Shown: positions 1-5,548, counted from the first letter of the stretch. The stretch is DNA of 5,589 nucleotides from VGBK01 sp964548475 (GCA_964548475.1 CAZJRF010000116.1:1-5589); one strand, 5' to 3'. The notes: generated by a model from the sequence alone, not told the origin. Translations and numbers: made by a program.

Positions 1-13
1 TGGCGACCCACCA
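1..13 (+). tRNA. 3' end of a tRNA cut by the window edge (possibly tRNA-Lys)
   Basis: The first bases read as the last two T-stem bases (TG), a seven-base acceptor 3' strand GCGACCC, discriminator A and an encoded CCA at 11-13. The matching 5' acceptor strand would be GGGTCGC. This closely resembles bacterial tRNA-Lys, since E. coli tRNA-Lys ends ACGACCC-A-CCA, but the anticodon lies outside the window and the identity is only a suggestion. A hairpin at 25-49 directly after it supports a real transcript end. A partial copy of the same 3' end at 141-161 also shows the full T-loop pattern that is missing here. Confidence 0.6.
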
Positions 14-24
14 CTCCCCCTCCT

Positions 25-49
25 GGTCGCCGCCTACCCGGCGGCGACC
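25..49 (+). terminator. Strong hairpin after the partial tRNA, terminator-like
   Basis: GGTCGCCGCC at 25-34 and GGCGGCGACC at 40-49 are perfect 10-base inverted repeats around the 5-base loop TACCC. The stem is very GC-rich and begins 12 bases after the CCA of the tRNA at 1-13. No T-tract follows (the next bases are CCCACCAACACC), so it is not a classical intrinsic terminator. U-less hairpins are commonly predicted as terminators in high-GC actinobacteria. It could also be a processing or stabilising structure. Confidence 0.45.
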
Positions 50-140
50 CCCACCAACACCACCAACCCTCACCGGCCTCCCGGCTCACCCCAACCAGGA
101 GGACAGGCAACCCCGCGCCGCCCCCGGCCAGCCGCATTGA

Positions 141-161
141 GTTCGAGTCCCTGGCGACCCA
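141..161 (+). repeat. Degenerate duplicate of a tRNA 3' end (T-loop to discriminator)
   Basis: This stretch contains a canonical T-loop TTCGAGT (142-148), then CCCTG, then the acceptor strand GCGACCC and A (154-161). Bases 152-161 are identical to bases 1-10 of the window, the end of the real tRNA. The bases upstream (TTGAG at 137-141) cannot form the expected CAGGG T-stem. No D-arm, anticodon arm or 5' acceptor strand is present, and the CCA is replaced by ACG. It is therefore a partial copy and not a functional tRNA. Such copies typically mark attachment sites left by tRNA-targeting integrases, or decayed tandem tRNA genes. Confidence 0.55.
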
Positions 162-185
162 ACGGGCTCCCGTCGGGTGCCCCAC

Positions 186-191
186 TACCCT
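186..191 (+). promoter_or_regulatory. Candidate -10 element of the tRNA-Leu gene
   Basis: TACCCT fits the actinobacterial TAnnnT -10 pattern and ends 9 bases before the mature 5' end of tRNA-Leu at 201, which would give a very short leader. No good -35 hexamer lies 16-18 bases upstream (region around 163-168, CGGGCT). The call rests on position and the TAnnnT pattern only. Confidence 0.3.
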
Positions 192-200
192 GATCCCGTC

Positions 201-288
201 GCGGGCGTAGCCGAACTGGCATAGGCGCCGGACTTAGGATCCGGTGGGCTCCGGCCCAATGTGGGTTCGAATCCCACCGCCCGCACCA
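201..288 (+). tRNA. tRNA-Leu, anticodon UAG
   Basis: This is a complete class II tRNA. The acceptor stem is GCGGGCG (201-207) paired with CGCCCGC (278-284), followed by discriminator A285 and an encoded CCA (286-288). The D-stem is GCC (210-212) with GGC (224-226), with the conserved GG in the loop. The anticodon stem is CCGGA (228-232) with TCCGG (240-244) around loop CTTAGGA, giving anticodon TAG at 235-237, which reads CUN leucine codons. The long variable arm GGGC-TCCG-GCCC (246-257) is diagnostic of Leu/Ser/Tyr-type tRNAs. The T-arm is GTGGG (261-265), TTCGAAT, CCCAC (273-277). It is convergent with the protein genes on the other strand. Confidence 0.97.
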
Positions 289-320
289 AGCCCGGCCCCG
301 GAGGCCGATTGGCCAGCCGC

Positions 321-491
321 TCAGCGGATCTCCCTTGGGTACTCCAGAAGGCGGCCCACCATTCCGAAGCCCACCGACTTGTAGGGCCGAGACGCCGGCG
401 TGTTCGACACCGGGGTGGCAACACAGACCCGATCCCTTCCCGCCGATTTCATCCGCCGAAGCCCCTCCAGAAGCACGGCCCGGGCCAGGCC
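321..491 (-). pseudogene. C-terminal remnant of a GNAT-family N-acetyltransferase
   Basis: The 56 codons running from directly after the TAG stop of the VanW gene to a TGA at 321-323 encode a typical GNAT C-terminal half. The run starts GLARAVLLEGLRRMK, the acetyl-CoA-binding loop end and helix of motif A, followed by DRVCVAT (strand 5). It then has SNTPASRPYKSVGF (motif B; most GNATs have NTPAxRLYESxGF) and ends VGRLLEYPREIR. The N-terminal strands and the R/Q-x-x-G-x part of the pyrophosphate loop are missing, because upstream is VanW-domain sequence, and no credible start or ribosome-binding site is present. The family call rests on motif recognition. I infer a truncated, non-functional gene left by a deletion or recombination near the tRNA-Leu locus. 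It is in the same frame as the VanW gene, so amber readthrough would append it to that protein. Confidence 0.72.
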
Positions 492-2396
492 CTACTCGGG
501 CACATAGACCCCGCCGTCGCTGCCGCCGTCCCCCCCGCCGTCGGCGGGAGGGCTGCACACCCCCACCCGTCGCACCTCGGGGCCCGCCGAGTAGGTCCAG
601 GTCCACTTCTCGCTGGTGCGCCTGCCCCCGGGGTAGGTGATGTAGCGGAACACATCGATGGTGTAGCCGGGCGAAGATGACGACGTCACGCAGGACTGGC
701 CGCAGCCGAGCGACCAGTCGATCTCCTCCACGACCCGGCTCGTGTAGTGCACGTTCCGCCGAGGGCTCGCCCCCGCGGTCACCTGCCGACCGCCGTTGTC
801 GCCCCAGATCTTCACGGTGATGCTGGTGCCCCGGAACCCGCTGTGATGGGTAGTCACCAGCACGGGGTGGGCCGTGTCGTTGCGGAACGCAACGTCGGGG
901 CGGGGCCAACCCATGGTGGCCTCCCGCCCGTCGGGGTAGCGGGCGAAGTCGAGGGAGTGAGGCTGGTGCTCCACGTCCTCCAGACCGGCGAAGAACGCCG
1001 CGTTGTAGATGGTGGTGCCGAACTGGCTGGTGCCCCCGCCGATGTTGTCGGCGTAGCCACAGCACTGCACGTAGCCGCCGATGATGGCCCCGGCCGGCAG
1101 ATAGCCCTTGGCAGTAGTGCGTTGGCCGACCGTGGCGTTCACCGAGAAGGTCTCGCCCGGCATCACCACGTGACCGTTGACGGTGTCGGCCATGAGATGG
1201 ATGTTCACTACCCGGTTCTGGCAGCAATCGTGGTAGGTGGCGAACTCGCCCAGCAGGTAGGCCCCCTGGAAGGCCAGAGCCTCCGCCTGGGTCAGGTGGC
1301 GGCGGATGCCCGTCGACTCGCTGCCCCGCTTGCCTGTGTCCACGACGTTCTCACCCGGTCCCCCGCCCATCCGGTCGAGGTTGGGATACTCGCTGCGGAA
1401 CAGGAAATCCCCATCCTCCTGGCCGAGCAGCTCGTCGACCCCACCGCCCCCGTGGAGCACATCGCTGCCCGGGCCCCCCAGCAGCGAATCGCGACCAAGG
1501 CCGCCGGCCAGAACGTCGCTGCCCGGCCCGCCGATGATTCGGTCGGCTCCCGCCCCCCCCAGCAACACATCGTCGCCTGGGCCCCCGTTCAGGATGTCGG
1601 CGCCGCCCCGACCGCAGATCACGTCGGCCCCGCCCCCGCCGGAGATCACATCGGGACCGGATGACCCCAGGATCACGTCCGGGCCCGGCGTGCCCACCAC
1701 CGGCCCGGGCGGCAGGGAGCCCAGGTCGATTGTCACCGGCTTCCCGCCGCAGAAGGGCGCCACGGTCACGATTAGGTGTTGCTCGTCGGTCCCCCCATCG
1801 CCGTCGTCCACCCGTACCAGCACCGAGCGGGCACCTGCCGAGTGGTAGACGTGGGTGAGGACAGCCCGCCCGCCGGTGACCCTCTCCTGCTCTCTGAACA
1901 CACCATCTCCCCAGTCGACGGACACGCGGTGAGTGTCGGCCGAGCCGGGATCGCGGAAGGCCACCTGCAATCGGAATCTGCCGCCCAGGGGGGCGGTCGT
2001 GTCCGGGATCGCGGCGAGCACGGGAGCGGTGTTCACCACCGTCAGCGTGGCTAAGTCATTCACAGGCTCCATGCCCGTCCCGGTCACCTGTACCCGGACC
2101 AGATAGATTCCTTCGTCGGCGTAAGCGTGATCGGGGCGCACCGTATAAGGCGGCACCGCCGGCGGGAGACGATTGGTGACCGTCCCGTCACCCCACTCGA
2201 AGCGGAACTGCCGGGGCACCTCGGATCCGGTCGGGCTGAACCGGGCGACCATCGTGATGCTCTCCCCCTCGAAGATCGACTTGGACGCCGGCGTCAGGTC
2301 GACCGACGCCTCGGCGCCGGAGGCAGCCGGGACCGTCGCCAACGACGACCCCAGCAGCGCCGCCGCCAGCACGGCCCGGAGCACAGCACAGGACAT
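492..2396 (-). CDS. Exported PKD-PKD-RTX-VanW domain protein
   Basis: This 634-residue protein probably acts outside the membrane. Residues 1-28 are a Sec-type signal peptide (hydrophobic AVLAAALLG core, likely cut at SGA|EA). Two PKD-like beta domains follow, about 31-121 (FEWGDGT at 66-72) and 125-213 (VDWGDG at 160-165). Residues 235-333 are eleven RTX-type nonapeptides (GGxGxDxLx), which are known to bind calcium. A VanW domain spans about 385-540, with PGETFSVN (413-420), CCGYADNIGGGTSQFGTTIYNAA (starting at 445) and HQPHS (477-481). A Cys-containing tail ends in a Gly/Asp-rich linker. VanW occurs in vancomycin-resistance clusters and many Gram-positive surface proteins, but its activity is unknown, and no van genes are present here. 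The frame is open to 2579, but that overlaps rdgB by 116 bases. ATG 2396 was chosen because the signal peptide begins there. It has no Shine-Dalgarno sequence, and a TAnnnT box lies 8 bases upstream. Confidence 0.88.
   Translation of the reverse strand: MSCAVLRAVLAAALLGSSLATVPAASGAEASVDLTPASKSIFEGESITMVARFSPTGSEVPRQFRFEWGDGTVTNRLPPAVPPYTVRPDHAYADEGIYLVRVQVTGTGMEPVNDLATLTVVNTAPVLAAIPDTTAPLGGRFRLQVAFRDPGSADTHRVSVDWGDGVFREQERVTGGRAVLTHVYHSAGARSVLVRVDDGDGGTDEQHLIVTVAPFCGGKPVTIDLGSLPPGPVVGTPGPDVILGSSGPDVISGGGGADVICGRGGADILNGGPGDDVLLGGAGADRIIGGPGSDVLAGGLGRDSLLGGPGSDVLHGGGGVDELLGQEDGDFLFRSEYPNLDRMGGGPGENVVDTGKRGSESTGIRRHLTQAEALAFQGAYLLGEFATYHDCCQNRVVNIHLMADTVNGHVVMPGETFSVNATVGQRTTAKGYLPAGAIIGGYVQCCGYADNIGGGTSQFGTTIYNAAFFAGLEDVEHQPHSLDFARYPDGREATMGWPRPDVAFRNDTAHPVLVTTHHSGFRGTSITVKIWGDNGGRQVTAGASPRRNVHYTSRVVEEIDWSLGCGQSCVTSSSSPGYTIDVFRYITYPGGRRTSEKWTWTYSAGPEVRRVGVCSPPADGGGDGGSDGGVYVPE
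1398..1694 (-). repeat. Array of 11 RTX nonapeptide-coding units
   Basis: Within the VanW gene, eleven consecutive 27-base units encode residues 235-333. They follow the pattern GxxGxDxxx, for example GGPGDDVLL, GGAGADRII, GGPGSDVLA, GGGGVDELL. Middle units are close to consensus. The first two (GTPGPDVIL, GSSGPDVIS) and the last (GQEDGDFLF) are eroded, as is usual at the ends of RTX arrays. In RTX proteins such repeats fold into a calcium-filled parallel beta roll. At DNA level the units are diverged, so this is a protein repeat and not a recent tandem expansion. Confidence 0.9.
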
Positions 2397-2404
2397 CGCC
2401 CGGC

Positions 2405-2410
2405 AGGTTA
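2405..2410 (-). promoter_or_regulatory. Candidate -10 box of the VanW gene (leaderless)
   Basis: On the - strand this reads TAACCT, matching TAnnnT, with 8 bases between it and the ATG at 2396. That would put the transcription start at or within a couple of bases of the start codon. There is no purine-rich ribosome-binding site before the ATG (the 8 bases are GCCGGGCG), which fits a leaderless mRNA. No clear -35 is seen at normal spacing. Confidence 0.38.
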
Positions 2411-2463
2411 CCGACGGCAATGGACCGGCGGATTGTCCGGGCGGCTCGAGGCACCCGGGCGGA

Positions 2464-3069
2464 TCAGGCCACCGGCCCGCTCTCCCCCGCCGCCAGCGCC
2501 CGCAGGGCGAGAGCCCGATGGCTAATGAGGTTCTTCTCCGCCTCCTCCATTTCGGCCAGGGTTCTTCCCCCAACCTCAAAGATGGGGTCGTACCCGAACC
2601 CGCCGCTCCCCCGCTCGGCGGTGGTGATCAACCCCTCCAGGACACCCTCGGCAAGCACCTCGCTCTCCCCCGGCACGACCAGGGCGACCACGGTGTGGAA
2701 GCGGGCGCGCCGGTGGGCGATCCCGCTGAGGGCGGCCAGGAGTGCCGCCCGGTTGGCGGCATACCCCGATTCGGGGTCGCCGAGATGGACACCGGCGAAC
2801 CGGGCGGTGTGCACCCCCGGCGCCCCGCCGAGCGCCTCGACCTCAAGCCCGGTGTCATCGGCCACTGCCGGCAGCCCCGTCGCCTCCGCCACGGCCCGCG
2901 CCTTGATGAGCGCGTTCTCCTCGAGAGTCTCCCCCGTTTCCTCCACCTCGGGCCAGTCCAGGCCCCCGATCACCTCGGCGCCGGGCGCTACGCCGGCCAA
3001 CACGGCCTTGACCTCCCGCACCTTGTCCGGGTTCTTGGTAGCCACCACCACCCGGCGGGGCAGGCTCAC
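2464..3069 (-). CDS. rdgB: RdgB/HAM1 family XTP/dITP pyrophosphatase
   Basis: The enzyme hydrolyses ITP, dITP and XTP to monophosphate and pyrophosphate, keeping deaminated purines out of DNA and RNA; it acts in the cytoplasm. The 201 residues match the family length. Visible motifs are VVVATKNPDKVRE (7-19, substrate loop), ETGETLEENALIKA (44-57), the catalytic-site ADDTGLEVEALGGAPG (70-85), GGFGYDPIF (156-164), and EEAEKNLISHRALAL (175-189) with the conserved SHR at 183-185. Family members more often have ADDSG; ADDTG is a mild variant. The start is GTG 3069, whose GTGA overlaps the rph stop. A GGAG sits 5 bases upstream inside the rph end (3075-3078), so translational coupling to rph is likely. 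The C-terminus lies 67 bases before the VanW ATG. Confidence 0.96.
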   Translation of the reverse strand: MSLPRRVVVATKNPDKVREVKAVLAGVAPGAEVIGGLDWPEVEETGETLEENALIKARAVAEATGLPAVADDTGLEVEALGGAPGVHTARFAGVHLGDPESGYAANRAALLAALSGIAHRRARFHTVVALVVPGESEVLAEGVLEGLITTAERGSGGFGYDPIFEVGGRTLAEMEEAEKNLISHRALALRALAAGESGPVA

Positions 3070-3773
3070 GAGATCTCCAGAGCTCGCCGCTGCTCGGCTA
3101 CCAGTCCTTCCACTCCACGGGCGGCCAGATCGAGCAGGACATCCAGCTGCTCACGCGTGAAGGCCCGGCCCTCGGCCGTGCCCTGCACTTCCACCAATCC
3201 GCCGCTACCCGTCATCACCACGTTCAGGTCGACCTCGGCCCCCGCGTCCTCTTCGTAGTCGAGATCCAACAGCGGTTCAGCGCCGACCAGGCCGACGCTG
3301 ACCGCGGCGCAATGACCGATCAACGGGTTGGCGGCCAGCAGTCCCTGCCCTACCGCCGCCTGGAAAGCGTCGTGCAGCGCGACCCAGGCCCCCGTAATGG
3401 CGGCGGTGCGGGTGCCGCCGTCCGCCTGTAGGACGTCGCAGTCGACCCGGACGGTACCCTCCCCCATGGCCGGGCGATCGACCACCGCTCGCAGCGCCCG
3501 CCCGATGAGGCGCTGAATCTCCTTCACCCGGCCCCCGCTGATCGACGCACGCGGCACCCGCTCGCGGCTGGAGCCGGGCAGCATGGAGTACTCGGCGGTC
3601 ACCCAGCCCATCCCGCCGTCGCGCATCCACCGGGGAACCTCGGGGTCGAATGAGGCGGTGCACAAGACCCGGGTGCGCCCCATCTCGATGAGCACCGAAC
3701 CGGGAGTCATCTCGGTGTAACCCCGCAGGATGCGCACCGGGCGCAGTTCGCCGGCGCCTCTGCCCTGCCTCAT
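3066..3773 (-). CDS. rph: Ribonuclease PH
   Basis: This is a phosphorolytic 3'-5' exoribonuclease that trims tRNA precursor 3' ends using inorganic phosphate; the family works as a ring-shaped hexamer. The 235 residues match the usual length of about 240. Visible motifs, in order, are ELRPVRILRGYT (9-20), GSVLIEMGRTRVLCTAS (25-41), GWVTAEYSMLPG (56-67), GGRVKEIQRLIGRALRAVVD (80-99), DCDVLQADGGTRTAAITGAW (111-130), LDLDYEEDAGAEVDLNVV (169-186, likely metal-binding acidic residues) and EVQGTAEG (195-202). The stretch before the EIQRLIGR motif (ERVPRASISGGR) differs from the common NRREAxKGxxSGR form. ATG 3773 was chosen over an in-frame TTG at 3788 because GGAGG (3781-3785) lies 7 bases before it. 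Its ATGA overlaps the stop of the MBL-fold gene, and its own TGA overlaps the rdgB GTG. Confidence 0.96.
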   Translation of the reverse strand: MRQGRGAGELRPVRILRGYTEMTPGSVLIEMGRTRVLCTASFDPEVPRWMRDGGMGWVTAEYSMLPGSSRERVPRASISGGRVKEIQRLIGRALRAVVDRPAMGEGTVRVDCDVLQADGGTRTAAITGAWVALHDAFQAAVGQGLLAANPLIGHCAAVSVGLVGAEPLLDLDYEEDAGAEVDLNVVMTGSGGLVEVQGTAEGRAFTREQLDVLLDLAARGVEGLVAEQRRALEIS

Positions 3774-4519
3774 GTCTCCACCTCCCAACCGGGGGCCGCC
3801 CAGTCGACCGGTCCGCCGAAGGCCACGGCAGCTTCGGACACCGAGCGGTCGGGGTCCAACCTAGGGCTCAGGTGTGTCAGCACCAAACGGCCCACCGCGG
3901 CCTCTTTCGCCAGGGCACCCGCGCCGGCGGCCGACAGGTGGTAGGGAAAGCCGGTGGCTCCCGGCTCGCCCTGGAAGGTGGCCTCACAGAGCAGGAGGTC
4001 GGCCCCGGCGGCCATCGCCGCCAGGTCTCCGCCCGGGCCGGTGTCGCCCGAGTAGACCACGCGCCGCCCCTCGGCCCTGCACGAGACCACCAGGGTGGGG
4101 ACCTGGTGGTGGGCCAGCCCGAAGGTGAGTTCCACCTCTCCCATCGACACCCGGTCGCCCCCGCCCACGGCTCGCCAGTCGAACACTTCGTAGAAGGCAT
4201 GGTCCTCGCCGGCGCCCAGGAACCGGGCCAGGCCCGCCGCCAGGCCTTCCGGCCCTAAGACGGGCAGGCCCGATCTCGGCTCCGGTCCCAGACGCAGCAG
4301 GTTGAACAGGGAGAAGACGTCGGAGCAATGGTCGGGATGGGCGTGGGTGACCACCAGGGCGGAGAGGCGCGCCGCTTCTCCCGCCTCCTGCAGGGCGGCC
4401 ACCGTCCCCGGCCCGGCGTCGAGCATCACCACCGTCCCCCCGGCTTCGACCAGGAAGCCGGAGCAGGGACGGCCCGGCGTGGGGTAGGTGCCGTTGGAAC
4501 CGAGAACCCGCAGCCTCAC
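3770..4519 (-). CDS. MBL-fold metallohydrolase, Rv1339-like (possible cyclic-nucleotide phosphodiesterase)
   Basis: This 249-residue protein has the metallo-beta-lactamase fold of the RNase Z/arylsulfatase-like group. It begins MRLRVLGSNGTYPTPGRPCSG and carries the dinuclear zinc signature THAHPDH (58-64), AHHQVPT (136-142), SGDT with D159, a conserved YHLSA (193-197) and THLSP with H216, so the metal ligands look complete. No signal peptide is seen, so it should be cytoplasmic. Its position directly before rph and rdgB matches Rv1339 of Mycobacterium tuberculosis, which has been reported to hydrolyse cAMP; that activity is inferred here, not shown. GTG 4519 is the start because the VLG(S)NGT strand begins there. 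It has no Shine-Dalgarno sequence but a TAnnnT box 8 bases upstream. The stop overlaps the rph ATG in ATGA. Confidence 0.9.
   Translation of the reverse strand: MRLRVLGSNGTYPTPGRPCSGFLVEAGGTVVMLDAGPGTVAALQEAGEAARLSALVVTHAHPDHCSDVFSLFNLLRLGPEPRSGLPVLGPEGLAAGLARFLGAGEDHAFYEVFDWRAVGGGDRVSMGEVELTFGLAHHQVPTLVVSCRAEGRRVVYSGDTGPGGDLAAMAAGADLLLCEATFQGEPGATGFPYHLSAAGAGALAKEAAVGRLVLTHLSPRLDPDRSVSEAAVAFGGPVDWAAPGWEVET
3781..3785 (-). promoter_or_regulatory. Shine-Dalgarno site that fixes the rph start
   Basis: The - strand reads GGAGG here, 7 bases before ATG 3773. It lies inside the last codons of the MBL-fold gene. It also lies inside the longer rph reading that would start at TTG 3788, which argues against that longer start. 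Confidence 0.8.
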
Positions 4520-4527
4520 AGCGGGCG

Positions 4528-4533
4528 AGTGTA
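4528..4533 (-). promoter_or_regulatory. Candidate -10 box of the MBL-rph-rdgB unit (leaderless)
   Basis: The - strand reads TACACT, fitting TAnnnT, followed by 8 bases (CGCCCGCT) and then GTG 4519. The 8-base gap contains no Shine-Dalgarno-like purines, so transcription probably starts at or just before the GTG and the mRNA is leaderless. Spacing is identical to that of the VanW gene box. No convincing -35 is visible. Confidence 0.42.
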
Positions 4534-4545
4534 GGAGGCGCCCGT

Positions 4546-4576
4546 CCGGCCCCGGCTCCCGGCCGGGCTTGCCCGG
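4546..4576 (-). terminator. Overlapping GC-rich hairpins behind the lipoprotein gene
   Basis: Two mutually exclusive stems lie in the gap between the lipoprotein stop (4583) and the next gene. CCGGCC (4546-4551) pairs with GGCCGG (4561-4566) around 9 bases, and CCGGG (4563-4567) pairs with CCCGG (4572-4576) around CTTG. Neither has a T-tract in the direction of transcription. They may end the lipoprotein transcript before the MBL-fold promoter, or may be chance structure in very GC-rich DNA. Confidence 0.27.
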
Positions 4577-4582
4577 GGCGAT

Positions 4583-5548
4583 TCAGGGCCGGGGGTGAGC
4601 AGCGAAGAAGTCCCAGATCATCTGCGAGGCATCCACCGAGTCGGTGGAGCGCAATGCAGACGCGGCTCGCTCGGAGCCCGGCCATCCGTGGCGCCCGTCG
4701 ACGACGGTGTACAGGGCCACGTCGGCGCCGTTGGCGCAGTCCGTCCACGCGCGGAGGGACACGTCGGCGGTCACCTGCTGCGCGGGCAACGCGGAGGCGC
4801 ACCCGTTGCGGGCGGACCACCCGGCAGCCCATTCCTCGATGGGGGGCAGGAAGGGGGCCCACCCGCCGTAGGGGACGATGGGGTCGGCGTCGCCGTGGAA
4901 GGCAATCACCGCCACCGGACGCACGGCAGCGCAATCGTCCCAGAAGTAGGCCCCGGCCACGCCGCCGACGGCCGTCACCAGGTCGGCGGCATCGCAGGCC
5001 AGGCGGGCCGCCATCCCGCCGCCGTTGGACATCCCCGCTGCGTAGACCCGCGCCTCGTCGATACCCACCGTCTCATGGAGCAGCTCTACCAGATCGCGTG
5101 TGAAGACCACGTCGGGATCTCCGCGTCGCGGGTCGGAGCGCCAGAAGCGAGGCCGACCTTCCCCTTCCGGATAGGCCACCACGAAACCCCCCGCCTCCGC
5201 CACCTTGCTCATCCCGGTGTCTTTCTCCACCTCCACCGGGTTGCCCATGAAGCCGTGGAAGACGATCACCAGCGGAGCCGGCGACCGCGCCGACTCCGGC
5301 ACCACCACCACGAAACGGCGTAACACACCCCCGGAGACCACCTCGCCCTCGTAGCGCCCGGGGCCGTCGACCACCAGCGGGGAAGCCACCGGCTGCGTGA
5401 TGGTGGGTTCAAGGGTGGTGGCCGCCGGCTCGGCCGAGTCGCCGCAGGCGCCCAGCAGCACGGCGCCCGCCAGGCCGACGGTCCCCACCCGTCGGGCTAC
5501 GCGCCTCGTGTGCCCCGCGCCAGCGACGGAGTCAGAACCCCGCCACAT
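4583..5548 (-). CDS. Lipoprotein esterase of the PHB depolymerase/feruloyl esterase (LpqC-like) family
   Basis: This 321-residue alpha/beta hydrolase is predicted to be anchored outside the cell membrane. A basic n-region (RRVARR, 15-20) and hydrophobic stretch lead to lipobox LGAC with lipidated C35, followed by a Ser/Thr/Pro-rich linker to about residue 60. The catalytic domain shows VIVFHGFMGN (94-103, oxyanion hole), GMSNGGGMA with nucleophile S174, FHGDADPIVPYGG with acid D222, and VDGRHGWPG with H287. C185/C206 and C250/C271 could form disulfides. The family cleaves ester bonds in polyhydroxyalkanoates, feruloylated or acetylated polysaccharides; the sequence does not reveal the substrate. 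ATG 5548 is the only useful start: a GTG at 5488 would remove the basic n-region. No Shine-Dalgarno is seen, and the start overlaps the apparent end of an upstream gene by 17 bases. Confidence 0.88.
   Translation of the reverse strand: MWRGSDSVAGAGHTRRVARRVGTVGLAGAVLLGACGDSAEPAATTLEPTITQPVASPLVVDGPGRYEGEVVSGGVLRRFVVVVPESARSPAPLVIVFHGFMGNPVEVEKDTGMSKVAEAGGFVVAYPEGEGRPRFWRSDPRRGDPDVVFTRDLVELLHETVGIDEARVYAAGMSNGGGMAARLACDAADLVTAVGGVAGAYFWDDCAAVRPVAVIAFHGDADPIVPYGGWAPFLPPIEEWAAGWSARNGCASALPAQQVTADVSLRAWTDCANGADVALYTVVDGRHGWPGSERAASALRSTDSVDASQMIWDFFAAHPRP

Noticed and set aside
185..424. Short - strand ORF of 79 residues containing RAVGFEPTLGRSPPDPKSGAYASSATPA
   Set aside because: This is the antisense translation of the tRNA-Leu gene. 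The GFEPT...PKSGA...SSAT pattern is a familiar artefact in databases, and a complete tRNA occupies the same bases.
70..1227. - strand ORF of 385 residues running through the VanW end, GNAT relic and tRNA
   Set aside because: It is out of frame with the VanW domain and rich in Arg/Gly, and it reads across the tRNA-Leu antisense (RWDSNPH artefact).
747..1664. + strand ORF (305 residues) opposite the VanW and RTX region
   Set aside because: It is a shadow frame. Its apparent repeats are the complement of the RTX-coding units, and no domain is recognisable.
1398..1694. Regular 27-base periodicity considered as a CRISPR or DNA tandem array
   Set aside because: The period is nine codons of the RTX motif, the units are diverged, there are no spacers, and the frame is open throughout.
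2437..2458. Imperfect hairpin CCGGG/CCCGG between rdgB and the VanW gene as a terminator
   Set aside because: The stem is only 5 bp around a 12-base loop with no T-tract; such stems are expected by chance in this base composition.
2397..2579. N-terminal extension of the VanW gene to 2579
   Set aside because: It would overlap rdgB by 116 bases and place a Arg-rich, Trp/Pro-rich stretch before the signal peptide. The signal peptide begins naturally at ATG 2396.
2173..3258. Long + strand ORF (361 residues) across the VanW start, rdgB and the rph end
   Set aside because: It lies antisense to well-recognised genes with conserved motifs, has low-complexity Arg/Pro/Ala-rich composition, and is explained by high GC content leaving few stops.
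3774..3788. Five-residue longer rph start at TTG 3788
   Set aside because: The extension consists of the ribosome-binding site itself (GGAGG), and family members begin at the equivalent of MRxxGR...ELRPV.
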